Source: Pomacea canaliculata
Lineage: Eukaryota; Mollusca; Gastropoda; Architaenioglossa; Ampullariidae
Length of the DNA: 64,000 bases
NCBI RefSeq assembly: GCF_003073045.1
Contig: NC_037603.1
Coordinates: 18,978,192 to 19,042,191, forward strand
Direction of reading: 5' to 3'
Shown here one piece after another: positions 36,205 through 47,028 of this stretch. A program made the position numbers and the translations under genes. Numbering within the stretch: position 1 is the first letter of the stretch; each line of letters opens with the position of its first letter. A model generated the notes under the pieces. It was not told the origin of the DNA and did not search any database. It was given only the letters and a program-made list of their open reading frames with translations.

Positions 36205-36905
36205 ACAAGCCCATAATAACAATAACAATAACAATCGACTTTATTAATCCCAACGGGCAATTTAAATGGGAGCTGTGCCCTGTTTCCAACAAATATTTTT
36301 AGATGGAAAAAAAAAACAAAAAAACAAATGCACACCCACCCATCACACAAACACACACAGCTGACAGTTCATCTGTGATTGAGTAGCTGGACTGCTGATG
36401 GCACAAAAGATTTCAGATGCCTATTGCTTTAGCATACTGGCATGGCATAGCTGTTACCTGAGATTAATAAAACAAATTCTCCCGCTAGCACATGTTCAGG
36501 TATGGACAGAATGCGGGAAGCTTTCCTAACTAGTTGTTGATCACAGAAGGAAGTCGAGTACCTCTGTTTAATACCAATTATCTTGGAACAGACGTGGACA
36601 ATGCTACTCATACTGTTCCTATCATGGACAGATAGATTACGAAACCATGATACAAGTGAGAAGGATAAAAGACTCACAATAAAAGACTGGTAGAAACAAC
36701 CTAAAATTGCACTGCTAACGGAGAAACTATTTAACTTCCGCAAAAGGTACATTCTTTGCTGGCCAAGTTTGACAATGTGTTCAGCGTTTAGAGTCCATTT
36801 AAGCTGGCAATCTTAAACAGTTCCCAGGTACCTGAAAGAGGTAACAGTTTCAACAGGTTTGCTATGTATCACAAGCCATTCAGAGTAATGAAGGTTGAAC
36901 TTCAT
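36205..36905 (-). mobile_element. CR1/Rex1-like LINE, 5'-truncated copy in opposite orientation
   Basis: On the minus strand it reads VETVTSFRYLGTV, a stop, then QLKWTLNAEHIVKLGQQRMY, LLRKLNSFSV and SWFRNLSVHDRNS, the reverse-transcriptase C-terminal region. It ends in the same 3' untranslated sequence and TTATTG-type tail (36205-36245 on the plus strand) as the copy at 26839-28130. Length fits ordinary 5' truncation. Confidence 0.8.
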
Positions 36906-37560
36906 TGAAAGATTTCTTAGTCTTTACATATGCGGATGTTACACCTCTTGTTCATTTTGGAAGGGAAGGTGCTTCCACCTTAAGGTGATTTCACAATGTA
37001 GCACCTCAGTTGTTACTGAGGCTTGTAGATGGGGGAAACACAGAGCTGGGGCGAAATGGCAGTTGTTCAGTGTCATGTGTAGTAATTAGTAATGGTTTTT
37101 ATGAACATCCAACCCGTTTAAAGTTGTTTTAGATCTTTTATCCACTTCAGTCTAATTTTCAGCTTGAAGGAAAAATAATCTTTCAATCTTCTTTGGGGGT
37201 ATCTGTACTGGAGCGAGTTTTGTCGCAAAACTATTTCGAAAACATCTAAAACTAGCCTGCACGACATGTCATTTTTTCCTTGAGGGTAAGGTTGCAACCA
37301 TTCAAAGTCTTAATTTATCAGGATGCATTTGACTTAACAGTTTGTTAGTATAAAATAAGATGGTTACCATTATATTTAGTAGTCAATAATGCATCTAAAA
37401 CTGTTTACGCTTTTAAGGAAGATGATTAAATGATTTTTATAATTTTTTTCTGCAGACTGACACAAAAAAGTCTAGAGGGACAATAAACAGAAGGGAATAA
37501 TAGCTATCAGTTTTCATATCAATAAAACATATGCCAGTGTTCCACCCTGAGTACAGGAGA
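36906..37560. other. No gene recognised
   Basis: AT-rich spacer between the LINE copy and the 3' end of the transposase gene; nothing else seen. Confidence 0.4.
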
Positions 37561-37587
37561 CATGTGGGTAACACGGATGTTTACTTA

Positions 37588-37983
37588 ATTACCATCCCCA
37601 TCAGAATCTTCATCGTCTGTGTCAATGTCACTAAACATATCTATTACATCATCAGAACAATTTAGAACAAGTGTCGGTTGATCCTTAGCTGCCGACAGTA
37701 AACTGCCAATGGAGCAGTCAAAGTTAACTTTTTGAAATCCAGGGTGATGACAAAAAGTGCCCTGAAGCAAATGTAACATGTCTTCCACTATCATCTTGCT
37801 GAATGACTTAACATGATTCAGTCCAAGATGATATCGAGTGTGATCAGTCAAGTACTGCCACTGGTGAGATGTTATAAATGCACCAGCCACTGCTGCAGAA
37901 GGTCTATATCTTCGAGGATACGTTTGTCTCTTCTTCTTCTGCACGGCAGCATTCGGTAACAGAATTGGCAGCTTGGACTTTGC
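37588..37983 (-). CDS. Possible C-terminal exon of the KDZ-like transposase
   Basis: A minus-strand frame starting after a TTGTGTAG acceptor-like site (exon start ~37983) reads AKSKLPILLPNAAVQKKKRQ, then TYPRRYRPSAAVAGAF, and ends in an acidic tail (DIDTDDEDSDGDG) with a stop at ~37588. It is in a different frame from the upstream transposase exon, which stops at 38026. Either it joins by an intron I cannot place or a frameshift separates it. An intermediate segment (38085-37990) reads SYEKGLNILFAQLADPKSAV in the third frame. Confidence 0.3.
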
Positions 37984-38025
37984 TCTCTACACAAGTTGTG
38001 ATTGTTGTTTTCATATACGGCAGAC

Positions 38026-41000
38026 TTAGGGTCTGCAAGCTGTGCAAATAAAATATTGAGGCCCTTCTCGTAGCTGGTTGCCAACAGCCTGTAGATTAGT
38101 GGTGTTGAGATGAAGTCTTTTTGTGAGTCGCATGGCAATTTTCTGACCATCTGCACAAAACATGTAAGGTGTGAGTGACCCAAAACATTCTATAGAGAAA
38201 ATGGTCAAACAGTACTTATACCATATTATGCATGCTGCCTATATGCAACCATCCCAAGAAAAATGTCATAACTGAAACATGAATCAAATAATTATTCAAC
38301 AACAAGCAGAGTATATAATCTTACTGTATATGCCTTGAAGGTAAAAAAAATTACAGTTAGAATGCAAACTACAGAGTTTCCTCATGGGAATAATGCCTCA
38401 GATGACTGCAAATATACAATAACCCCTTAAGTCATGCAGTGTATGATAGTGCAATCTTGTATATTCTTAATGGAACTGTATGATTAATTAATTAACTAGA
38501 AGATTTTAAATATTTCATACAATCCTTGCTGCCCTGAAATGTGAAGGAATGACATTTTACTCGAACATCAACCTGTACAAGAATTACATTTTCAATGATA
38601 ATGAATTTTAAAAAAAAAAATACAAACCAGCATAGCGCTTCTTCAGTCCCAGCAAGTGCTGACGCTCTGTAGAAAGCTTCCTGGCCTTCTCAATCAGTGG
38701 ATCAGTCCCTACAGCAAATCAAATGGTCAGATCACAACAAGCATCAATATATGTTATAATAAAATGCATGACAAGATCACTCATGGTAATGATAATCAAT
38801 AAAATTACTGCTGGCATGCAGTCTTCTTACTAGCACATGGACAATAATGAATTATCATTTTTAAATGCTTTAATTAACTTAATTTTTTGGTAGCTTCTGC
38901 TTCAGAAAAATTGCTTTGCTTGATTATTCCTACTTTTACATATCTTTTGTTCAGCAAAGGTGAGTCTCCATATGACATATATCTTATTCCTAGAGCCTGT
39001 ACTTGATATCACAAAATGCTGCAGCTATCATCATATCACATGCTCATTTCTGTGTTTGAAGCATTAAGACAACTGACAATAGTTATTGTGCGGTATAATC
39101 TCTTTTACATTGTTAGTATGTCTTACATTTTGATGTTTGACATACCTCTTTGATCATCATTTGTCACTAGAATCTGTGTCAGTTGATGAAGCCAATCCAC
39201 AGCATTTCCATCATCTGAAGTTAAAGGCAGTTTCCAACAAAGAAAAGCACAGCAATGAGGGGCACAAAAATCAAGGTGCTTAAAGGGACTATTATCTCTG
39301 GATTTATGAATTCTTTTTGTTTAGGTGTCATACACAGGCTTCGGTTTCTCTTACATTTGTTGTGATGGTAGAAATATATTACAGAGAGATACTAATATTA
39401 AGCATTCTATTCTATCCTGTATTATTCAATAAGTGTTACTTACACTTTCTTTCCACAATCACTGATGAATACCTTGGAATTCACTTGAATTTGCCTTGCT
39501 TTCTTAAGCCTTACAGAAAATGTCTGAACTGAAAGGAAAAGTAGTAATGCAAAGTCATTTGCAAAATTTGTTAAAAAAGCACCTTGAAAAAAAAAAAAAA
39601 TAAAATAAATAACTATGCATCATACTTGTCAACAAAGACATTGCCCACAAAACGATCAAATACACAGTGGATCAAAAGTACCAAAGAAATAAACAAATAT
39701 GCTGCCAATTATTTTACAGTAGTTTTCAGTTGTTATAACTACGTAAGTGTTTTGCAGCCTCTTTTCACAACACACATGTATAATGGGCTGCTCCATAAAT
39801 TACCAATAGAAAAGAAAATTCTCCGTCCATAATTAAGTAGAGCACTGCTTAGAAGATCCTGTCTATTCGGCAGTGTCATCTCCTTGCTCCATAAAAATTT
39901 TCGTAGGTAGGACCACAATCTTTCCGTGGCTTCTCCATCTATTAGACCGGTTCCTTTGCAGTATCGCTGTCCAAATGTCATCTACAATAGTACCATAGAA
40001 TCAATCGTTGAAAATGAAATGTCTCTAATAAACAAATTGCATCTTTGTATATTTCTTATTCTTGGTTGTGCATACTGCATTTATTTGTATCTATATTTAT
40101 GTGTATACAATAACACTATAGCAAATAATTGTATTATTATTAATCACTGCAGATAACTAACCTGACACCTTGTGTTATGAGCAAAGCTATGGAAAACAGG
40201 AACAACCAATTTGAATCTCTCTGCAAGTTGTCCAGTCAGTTCTGGACACCTCTGTTGAAATAAAACAATAAGGCTAAATATACAAAGCTACAGCTCCAAC
40301 TCAACACATTTTTATCACACCTTAAGATATATGATGTAATCATTCAGTAGTACATATTTATAAACTCTGTCTTCTCCAAAATAAGAAACCAACTAAAATA
40401 GTACATAATAATCATCACTTAACTTTGGTGTCATTATACACCTGGTGTAAACCACCATGCAGGTGTTTTTTTTATAAAACCAATACCATGCTACAGACAA
40501 TACCAATAACATACAAAACAATGTCAGTTTATTTTATCTGAAACACCTAAGATTCAACTGGTGTTTTACATACCCAAGATGAGCTTGCAGTCTACAGGCA
40601 ATATCATACATGACAATCTGCTTTTCATTTGTAGCACCAACCTGCCTTGAAGCAATCTGCTTCATAATATAGACTGGATATGCAAATCTGAAACAAATTC
40701 TAAAATTAGTAACATGTTATATACTAGATCTATGTGTACTGTTACATTCATGACTAATATTCATAAATTACCTTTCTCCATGCTCCATGTTCACAAAATA
40801 GAGGGGAAATCCATGGTGACACACAGAGCCAAACACTCCTTTTATATCCAGATTTGCACTTTTATTTTTAGCCCTAACCATGTCACCAGCCTGAAAGTCT
40901 GAGCACTCCTGAAAGTAAGAACATCGTACATAAATTAATAATGTTGATATTCATAAGAGAACAACAACATTCATATTATTAAAAATAAACATTTCAGTTG

Positions 41001-44000
41001 ATAAATTATCACAGAAGACAATTATCTGGTTTATTCGAACTTATCATTGATAGAAACTGATAGAAACCTCTTACATATCAATATGTAATACTGGTAAAAA
41101 TGTTACTTCTTTCATTTTATGTTAGATTGGTTGCTACGCAGTACTGTTAACTATACTGTTTTAGCAACCAAAATTAAATGGAACTAAAATACTGCACTCA
41201 CTGATGATTCAGGGACAGATTTTGAAACTGCTTGGCAGTGATTATTAACGAAGTCCCTGACACTGTCATCTGGACAAAAGACTGTAAATCTTGCATACTG
41301 GAGTCCTGGTCCAGACCCAGAGTGCAGTTTGTGGACAAGTCCAAAATTAGCGTCCATAGAGACGACAGACCTTTCAGGTTTCTACCAAAAATATATCATT
41401 AAATGGTAATCTTGATATAATCATAAATGTATCTGTAAAGCACCAGTTCTTGCTACAGGCATTCATGATGCATAATTTTGCGAAACTGTTAAACACATGA
41501 GCAACATCCACCCACACATGGAAGCAAAAAAAAAAATGTATGTTTTACTAATGCTTTGAAGGCAGTCAGCATAAAATTCTAGCAAATATAGTGGCAAGAA
41601 GTCTGGTTAGAGGAATGTACAACCAGAGAGAGAGGAGAAGATAAAACCAGACAGTGTGTAGATGTGAACTGAGATAAATGCTTTGATGGGGCTAGCACTA
41701 CTGAGTCACTTAAAAGTTAATTGAACATAATGATCAGTATCTACTTTTTTTTTTTTCACATTTCCCTAAATCCTGCTTTAATGATTTATTTTAAACAGAT
41801 GTCTGCCTTACTAAAAATCTAAACCCATAATGATTAAAAAAAATCTTGTAGCTAGCAAAGCAGTTGAAACCTAAATGCAAAGAAATGTGTAATAAATCCT
41901 GTTTAAGCAATGACTAATTGGCACTAATACAGACATCTAGCAGACAGTTCAGACACATACCAATGTACATACTGGGCAGTTCTTGCCCACAATGTCTGGA
42001 GAATGTGCCATCTCAAGGCACGACACTTGATGATGATGGAATTCAGTTAGTGCGTTTCCTGAAAACAATATATTTGCAAACTAAAATACTTTTTCTTGGC
42101 ACTTAAACTAACTGCAAATATCCAATGACAAGCTTCAAAAAATCAGTCAGTGGTATAAACACATTTGGCATCCATTAATTTTTCAGTACAAATGACACTA
42201 TTTATAAATGATAATGCAGTTTCACATAATGCACTACATAAATTATTACCCAGTGCCAGGTAGAGGTTTCTGCAGTCAGTTGTGTGAGGAGGCAGGAAAG
42301 TAGTTCTTCTTTTTAAGGCAAAGCAAAACTTTTGCAGAGATAATTGACCTTCAAGCTGTAGCATTCGCCCTAGCTCCATCAGTGTTATCGTGAAGGCTGT
42401 TTCTGGCTGTTTGGGTGTTGCTGGCCATAATCCCCTTCTAACTAAGGTAACAGCTTCTGGCTCACACTGGCAGAAATGGGATTTTATTTTATGCTGTCTC
42501 CCTGCAACAACATATCATTTATCCAATAGTCTGAATAGGATCATTTAACTGGGCCAACATACCTTTATGAAAGCATTTTACCAATCTAGCTCCTTGTTAA
42601 GTATGATCAATCCTTTCCTACAAATGCAGTCTTCAATAAGGTGAATGCCATTGAAAAATCATTTCCTGAGGCATTGAAGATACCATTAGAAATTATTGGT
42701 TTAAACACTAGAATGTCATATATTGTATATTGTAATGTTTGCAAGGAGTCCTTGAGGGATCTGATGGCATAAAGGAACTTTTTTGAGAAACAAATAGTTC
42801 CTGGGTTTGCTTTTTTACCCCCTACATAATGTACTTCTTATACTGCTGCTGCTAAATACACATACCCAATGCATCAAAAACTCTTATTTGACGAGAGTAT
42901 ATGCTGTCACATGAGTGTTCATGGATGAGGGTTGTTTCTTTAATAAGGGGCACAAACATATAAACATCCTGAAAAAAAATTAACATAAGCAAATTATCAG
43001 ATAGACAAAAAATAAGTTATGTTCTGTAACTGCAGGAAAAAATAAGTATACAGCTATGCAAGCTAATTTAATATTTTCAATGTAGCAGTTATCTGTGTAG
43101 TGTTTATTAATATTTGAATTAAATTTTAAGCATACACAGTGCTAACAGTGTAATGCATTCCAATAGGCTAAGATTTTGAATAAATATACTTTCACGAACG
43201 TTATACATTTAGTACTTACATTTTTCCAAACATACGCCTGATGGTACATTACCATGCGGTGGATATTCTCATTACACATCATGCAATACAGAGTGTTGGG
43301 TCCACAGTCAGGACACCATATGATTTCAGGAACCTCAGAAGAGCCACATGAGGAACATTGGTTTGAAGCAGGACAAAATCCTTCCATCCGGGCAACAACC
43401 AGATCAGATCGTATTTTTCTCCATCCTTCTGCCTCGTTTACTGCTCTTTTTTTGTGGCTGCTAGGTTCTGCCACCTCAGATTCATCTGTTAATAGTGCAT
43501 AGTTAATAGCACAGGTAAAATATAATTTAAAAGAGCACCCATTAGAACAGATTGTCAATCTCTTCAGTGCTCTACATCCAACTATAGAAAATTATTCCAC
43601 TTGGAAATAGTTCTTAAATAAATTTGCATGTTCAAAGCACTGTTGATCAAAATGCTTATGATATATCCTACTTACGCCCAACAACTGACAGTTGTTATGT
43701 GACAGCATTGCATTTTATTCTGCCAACTTTTATGAATTATTATGCAGAGCATCATCTAATATTACTAACAACTGTTATACCCCTCAGTGTAAGTAAAAAT
43801 TCTATACAAATCTAATTTATATAAGTATTAATAATGTTCTATGAATATTTGTGACTAATGAAGTTTACCATACTTTTATTATTCTAATTTAGAATGATAG
43901 CTAAGGTTGACTGTCTCTGTCTCATTTAAATAAACTATGACTTCCAATACATCACTGAGAAAATACAATAAACTGGCTCTTTGTGCACCAGATTACCATG

Positions 44001-44490
44001 TGTCATCCATTGATTTATGCTTTAATTACTCATGCAGATGTAGCTATGGAATGATAAACATGAGAAAATACAGCTATGGATGTAAAATACTCTGGTGTGA
44101 GGAATATGCAGGAGGTATTTTACTTATTAAGTATACTATTCACCGAATACATATATTCAACTAACATATATATATATAGTGCAATTATTGACATTCCTAG
44201 TTACAATGGTAATTTAGTTTTTCACATACTGGTTTCAAGTGGAAAGGTTACACTGGGTTCTTGCTCCTCCTGTTGAATGATTCTGGCTTCATGCTCCTCC
44301 TGTTGAATGATGCTGGGTCTATTGCCTTGTAGTGAGTCTATAGACCTCATGAGGTCTCGGTACTCCTTTACAGTACATCGCACCTTACGGGACTTACCCT
44401 TCCTTCCATTGTCTTTGATAGTACAAACACTACCTAACAGAACACATTTTCCTCTTCCACTTCTACGCATTGTTGATTACAGATACAAAT
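38026..44490 (-). CDS. KDZ-superfamily transposase
   Basis: Thirteen exons in coherent phase (minus strand, 5' to 3'): 44490-44230 (ATG 44470), 43485-43220, 42968-42866, 42501-42250, 42058-41961, 41381-41202, 40908-40772, 40687-40574, 40249-40162, 39981-39804, 39214-39146, 38708-38628, 38150-38026; 643 aa. Residues ~118-160 form a Cys/His cluster (CSSCGSSEVPEIIWCPDCG, LYCMMCNENIHRM). Then HFCQCEPEAVTLVRRGLWPA and NALTEFHHHQ, typical KDZ-associated blocks. Probable catalytic acids: Asp330 in VSMDANFGL, Asp454 in VMYDIACRL, Glu510 or Glu513 in GLIDGEATERLW. It would cut and join element ends as an RNase H-fold DDE enzyme; the roles assigned to these acids are inferred. The right inverted repeat supplies its probable leader exon. 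The true C-terminus is uncertain. Confidence 0.85.
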
Positions 44491-45519
44491 CTGCAAAATG
44501 ACAAAAATACAGCACAATAGATAACTGTTGAGTCTAGAATTCCAATTTTTCATTTGGTCTGAACTTAAATATCATTTCTCAAATGATAAATACATATTTA
44601 TCCTGTCTACAGACTCTTAGAAAATAGATCTCAGTGATAGAAAGCAGCTGGAGCCATTCACAAAATTGAGCAGATGCAAAAAATTACAGTCCTCCACTCC
44701 CGTTTTGTTGCTGGTACCATCAACATGCAATAAGACTACCCACCAAACACAAACCTCACAAACCCTTTTAAGGTTTGTCAACCATACTGAGAAAGACAAT
44801 CCAGTGGAATCTCAGCACTTGAACTGCTCGGTACTAAAATATTTTGGTCTTTGACAATTTTAAAAAATTTATTTTTGGTGCTTAACCACTTGCTTGGCAC
44901 TCAACCATCATGCTAAAACAAGAATGAATATCATGTTTAAGTGGTGCTTAAAAAGCATCACTTTGTGTGAATTATTTAAAGAAATAAGCATATTCCTTTG
45001 TGCTGTTCATGATTTTGTACTTTTAAAGTATACATATATGCAAACAATTATACATTCAGTCATTGTGGTACCACAAACTTTATTTAGTGCTAAATGTGAA
45101 GAAACAGGAAAACAGTAACAATAATTTTAAATAAAAAAGGTCAGTGAAAAGTATGAGAATGGTATAGGTATGCTTTAAAGTAGCCATTCACTATGGATAT
45201 CGACAATATTAAAACATGAGACCATTAATTAAGTTAGATGAAATAACGAAAGTAGCAAAAGTGGTAAAAAAAACAACATATTTAGTTCTATATTTATAAT
45301 GCTATAATAACTGAATTTTTTTTAAATAAAACATTCAAAATATGCCTTACTTATCATGTGTGTAAATGCCATGCTTTATAATGCTATGACTAATATACTG
45401 GCGATAAAACATATTCAATGCATTTACACTAGTTCTTAGTGGGGGTTGGAGGGGGGTAGGTGCTAGGCAACACTTCTTACAATATGGATTAATTTGATAA
45501 CACAGCTGCATCTACTTAC

Positions 45520-45570
45520 CAAACTGAACAGATACCAGCTAGTATGTCGTACAGTCTCTATGATTATATT
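45520..45570 (-). promoter_or_regulatory. Putative TATA-like promoter and leader exon, right copy
   Basis: Mirror copy of 18764-18814: GGAAATATAATCAT on the minus strand, then a leader ending TTTG|GTAAGTAG at 45520. The first coding exon of the transposase begins at 44490 after a TTTGCAG acceptor, so this is its likely untranslated first exon. Confidence 0.45.
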
Positions 45571-46039
45571 TCCGCGCCACAAAACTGCAACTGGACTGTG
45601 AAGTAGTTAGTTCCCCTAAAAAGGGCGGGATGAGGGAGCGTTAATTGTTTGTTTTCAGCTGAAGTTGAAGGGTCCAGTTGGGATCAATTCAACCTCGGAG
45701 TTTAATTTGACTACACCAAAATTGGACGTTATTAACTTCATTTTTAACTACTGTTAATTGCAAATGACAGAGTGTGTGCGTGTGTGCAGATCTATGCGTG
45801 CGCGAGAAGGAGAATACAGAACGAGTTAAGAGAAAGAGAGAGAGAGAATAACTTAACGTTTTTTGTTTTTTTTGGTTACATGTACATGTAGTATAAAATT
45901 AAAGTGATATATTTTAAATAAATATACTTAAATGCACGTAGCTCAGTAAATTGGACCGCAGAAACAACAAAAAATTATGGAGGTAATTTCTGTTATTTTC
46001 TTAATACTGCACGTCATTCTTGGTTTTAATCTTATTTAT

Positions 46040-46595
46040 TTCTATGTGTGTGTGCGTGCACATTCAAGAGAAAGAGGGTTAATATATGTGTGTACATGCG
46101 AGACAGAGAGAACGTATAATGTGCCCATTCGAGAGCGAGAGAGAGGAGAACGAGTGGAGATCAAAAGCGCGCGAGCCATCGAGAGAGTACGTATGTGTGT
46201 GCGCTTGCATGCGTGCGAGCGAGAGATCGTGTGTGTTGCGCTTGCGTGCGAGCGAATGTGTTTGTGTGCGCGTGCGAGCGAGAGAGAGTGTGTGTGTGCT
46301 TGCGTGCGAGTGTGTGTGCGTGTGCGCTTGCGTCCGGACGAGCGAGAGTGCGCGTGCGAGCGAGAGAGTGTGTGTGTGTGCTTGCGTGCGAGTATGTGTG
46401 TGCGTGTGCGCTTGCGTACGAGCGAGAGGTTGCGCTTGCATGCATACGAGCGAAAGAGTGTGTGTGTGCTTGCGTGCGAGTATGTGTGTGCGTGTGCGCT
46501 TGCGTACGAGCGAGAGTGCGCGTGCGAGAGTGTGCATGTGTGCGCTTTGCGCTTGCATGCGTACGAGCGAGAGGGAGTGTGTGGTGCAAGCGAGG
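46040..46595. repeat. GT/GA-rich minisatellite core of the right inverted repeat
   Basis: Inverted counterpart of 17481-18290: units GCTTGCGTGCGAGCGAGAG plus (GT)n. Open frames on both strands are low-complexity and rejected as genes. Confidence 0.85.
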
Positions 46596-47028
46596 GAGGA
46601 AAACGAGTCGAGAGTTAAATCCCTTGTTATTGTAGATCTTGGCATATTGAGTATGCGGGTGATTGATCACATAGTCCAACGCTCTAAAGGTAGTTTAGTT
46701 TTCAGAACAACAAATCTTACTCTAGTTGAAATGGCACACTGAACTGGTTTTCTAACCAAATGAGCATTGAAACATCCACGGACGTGCATCGGCATTTTAA
46801 GTTCGTGGAAACACCCAAGTATATGTCGTGTTACATTTTCCTCTACAGAAATATTGACTAGCTAAAACAAATTTAACGGGAAAGGGTAAGCACCTATATC
46901 ACAAGAAATTCTAAACAAAAGTGATCGCTCACAATCAATAAGACGATAAGAAGTTTACGCCCCTGATATTGGATCCTACTTTCGAATCTCAATCATCTCG
47001 TGTGGTTCATCGAGAGGTCTCATTGAAA

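Larger units (their letters stand above)
17417..46659. mobile_element. ~29.2-kb KDZ-like DNA transposon with long inverted repeats
   Basis: The ends are inverted repeats starting CCCGCATACTCAATATGCCA on each side, identical for the outer 64 bp through CGTTTTCCTC. Homology then extends inward 1410 bp (left, to 18826) and 1152 bp (right, from 45508), apart from length variation in the repeat core. The interior has a minus-strand transposase with KDZ motifs (44490-38026) and a plus-strand companion gene (19614-24722), converging on a central region filled by later insertions. No target-site duplication is evident: the flanks are CTGTTC on the left and TGATTG on the right. KDZ superfamily membership rests on the transposase motifs; treating the inverted repeats as its termini is inference from symmetry. 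Confidence 0.75.
45508..46659 (-). repeat. Right long terminal inverted repeat
   Basis: Reverse complement of 17417-18826, shorter mainly because its minisatellite has fewer units. The outer 64 bp (46596-46659) match the left tip perfectly; the inner 45508-45790 also matches closely with scattered substitutions. Confidence 0.85.

Noticed and set aside
40250-40252. CAG acceptor two bases upstream for transposase exon 10
   Set aside because: It breaks the phase with the previous exon; the adjacent AG at 40250-40251 keeps the frame into CPELTGQLAERF.
45977-46742. Long open frames rich in Cys/Val/Arg and, on the other strand, His/Thr
   Set aside because: Mirror of the same minisatellite in the right repeat.
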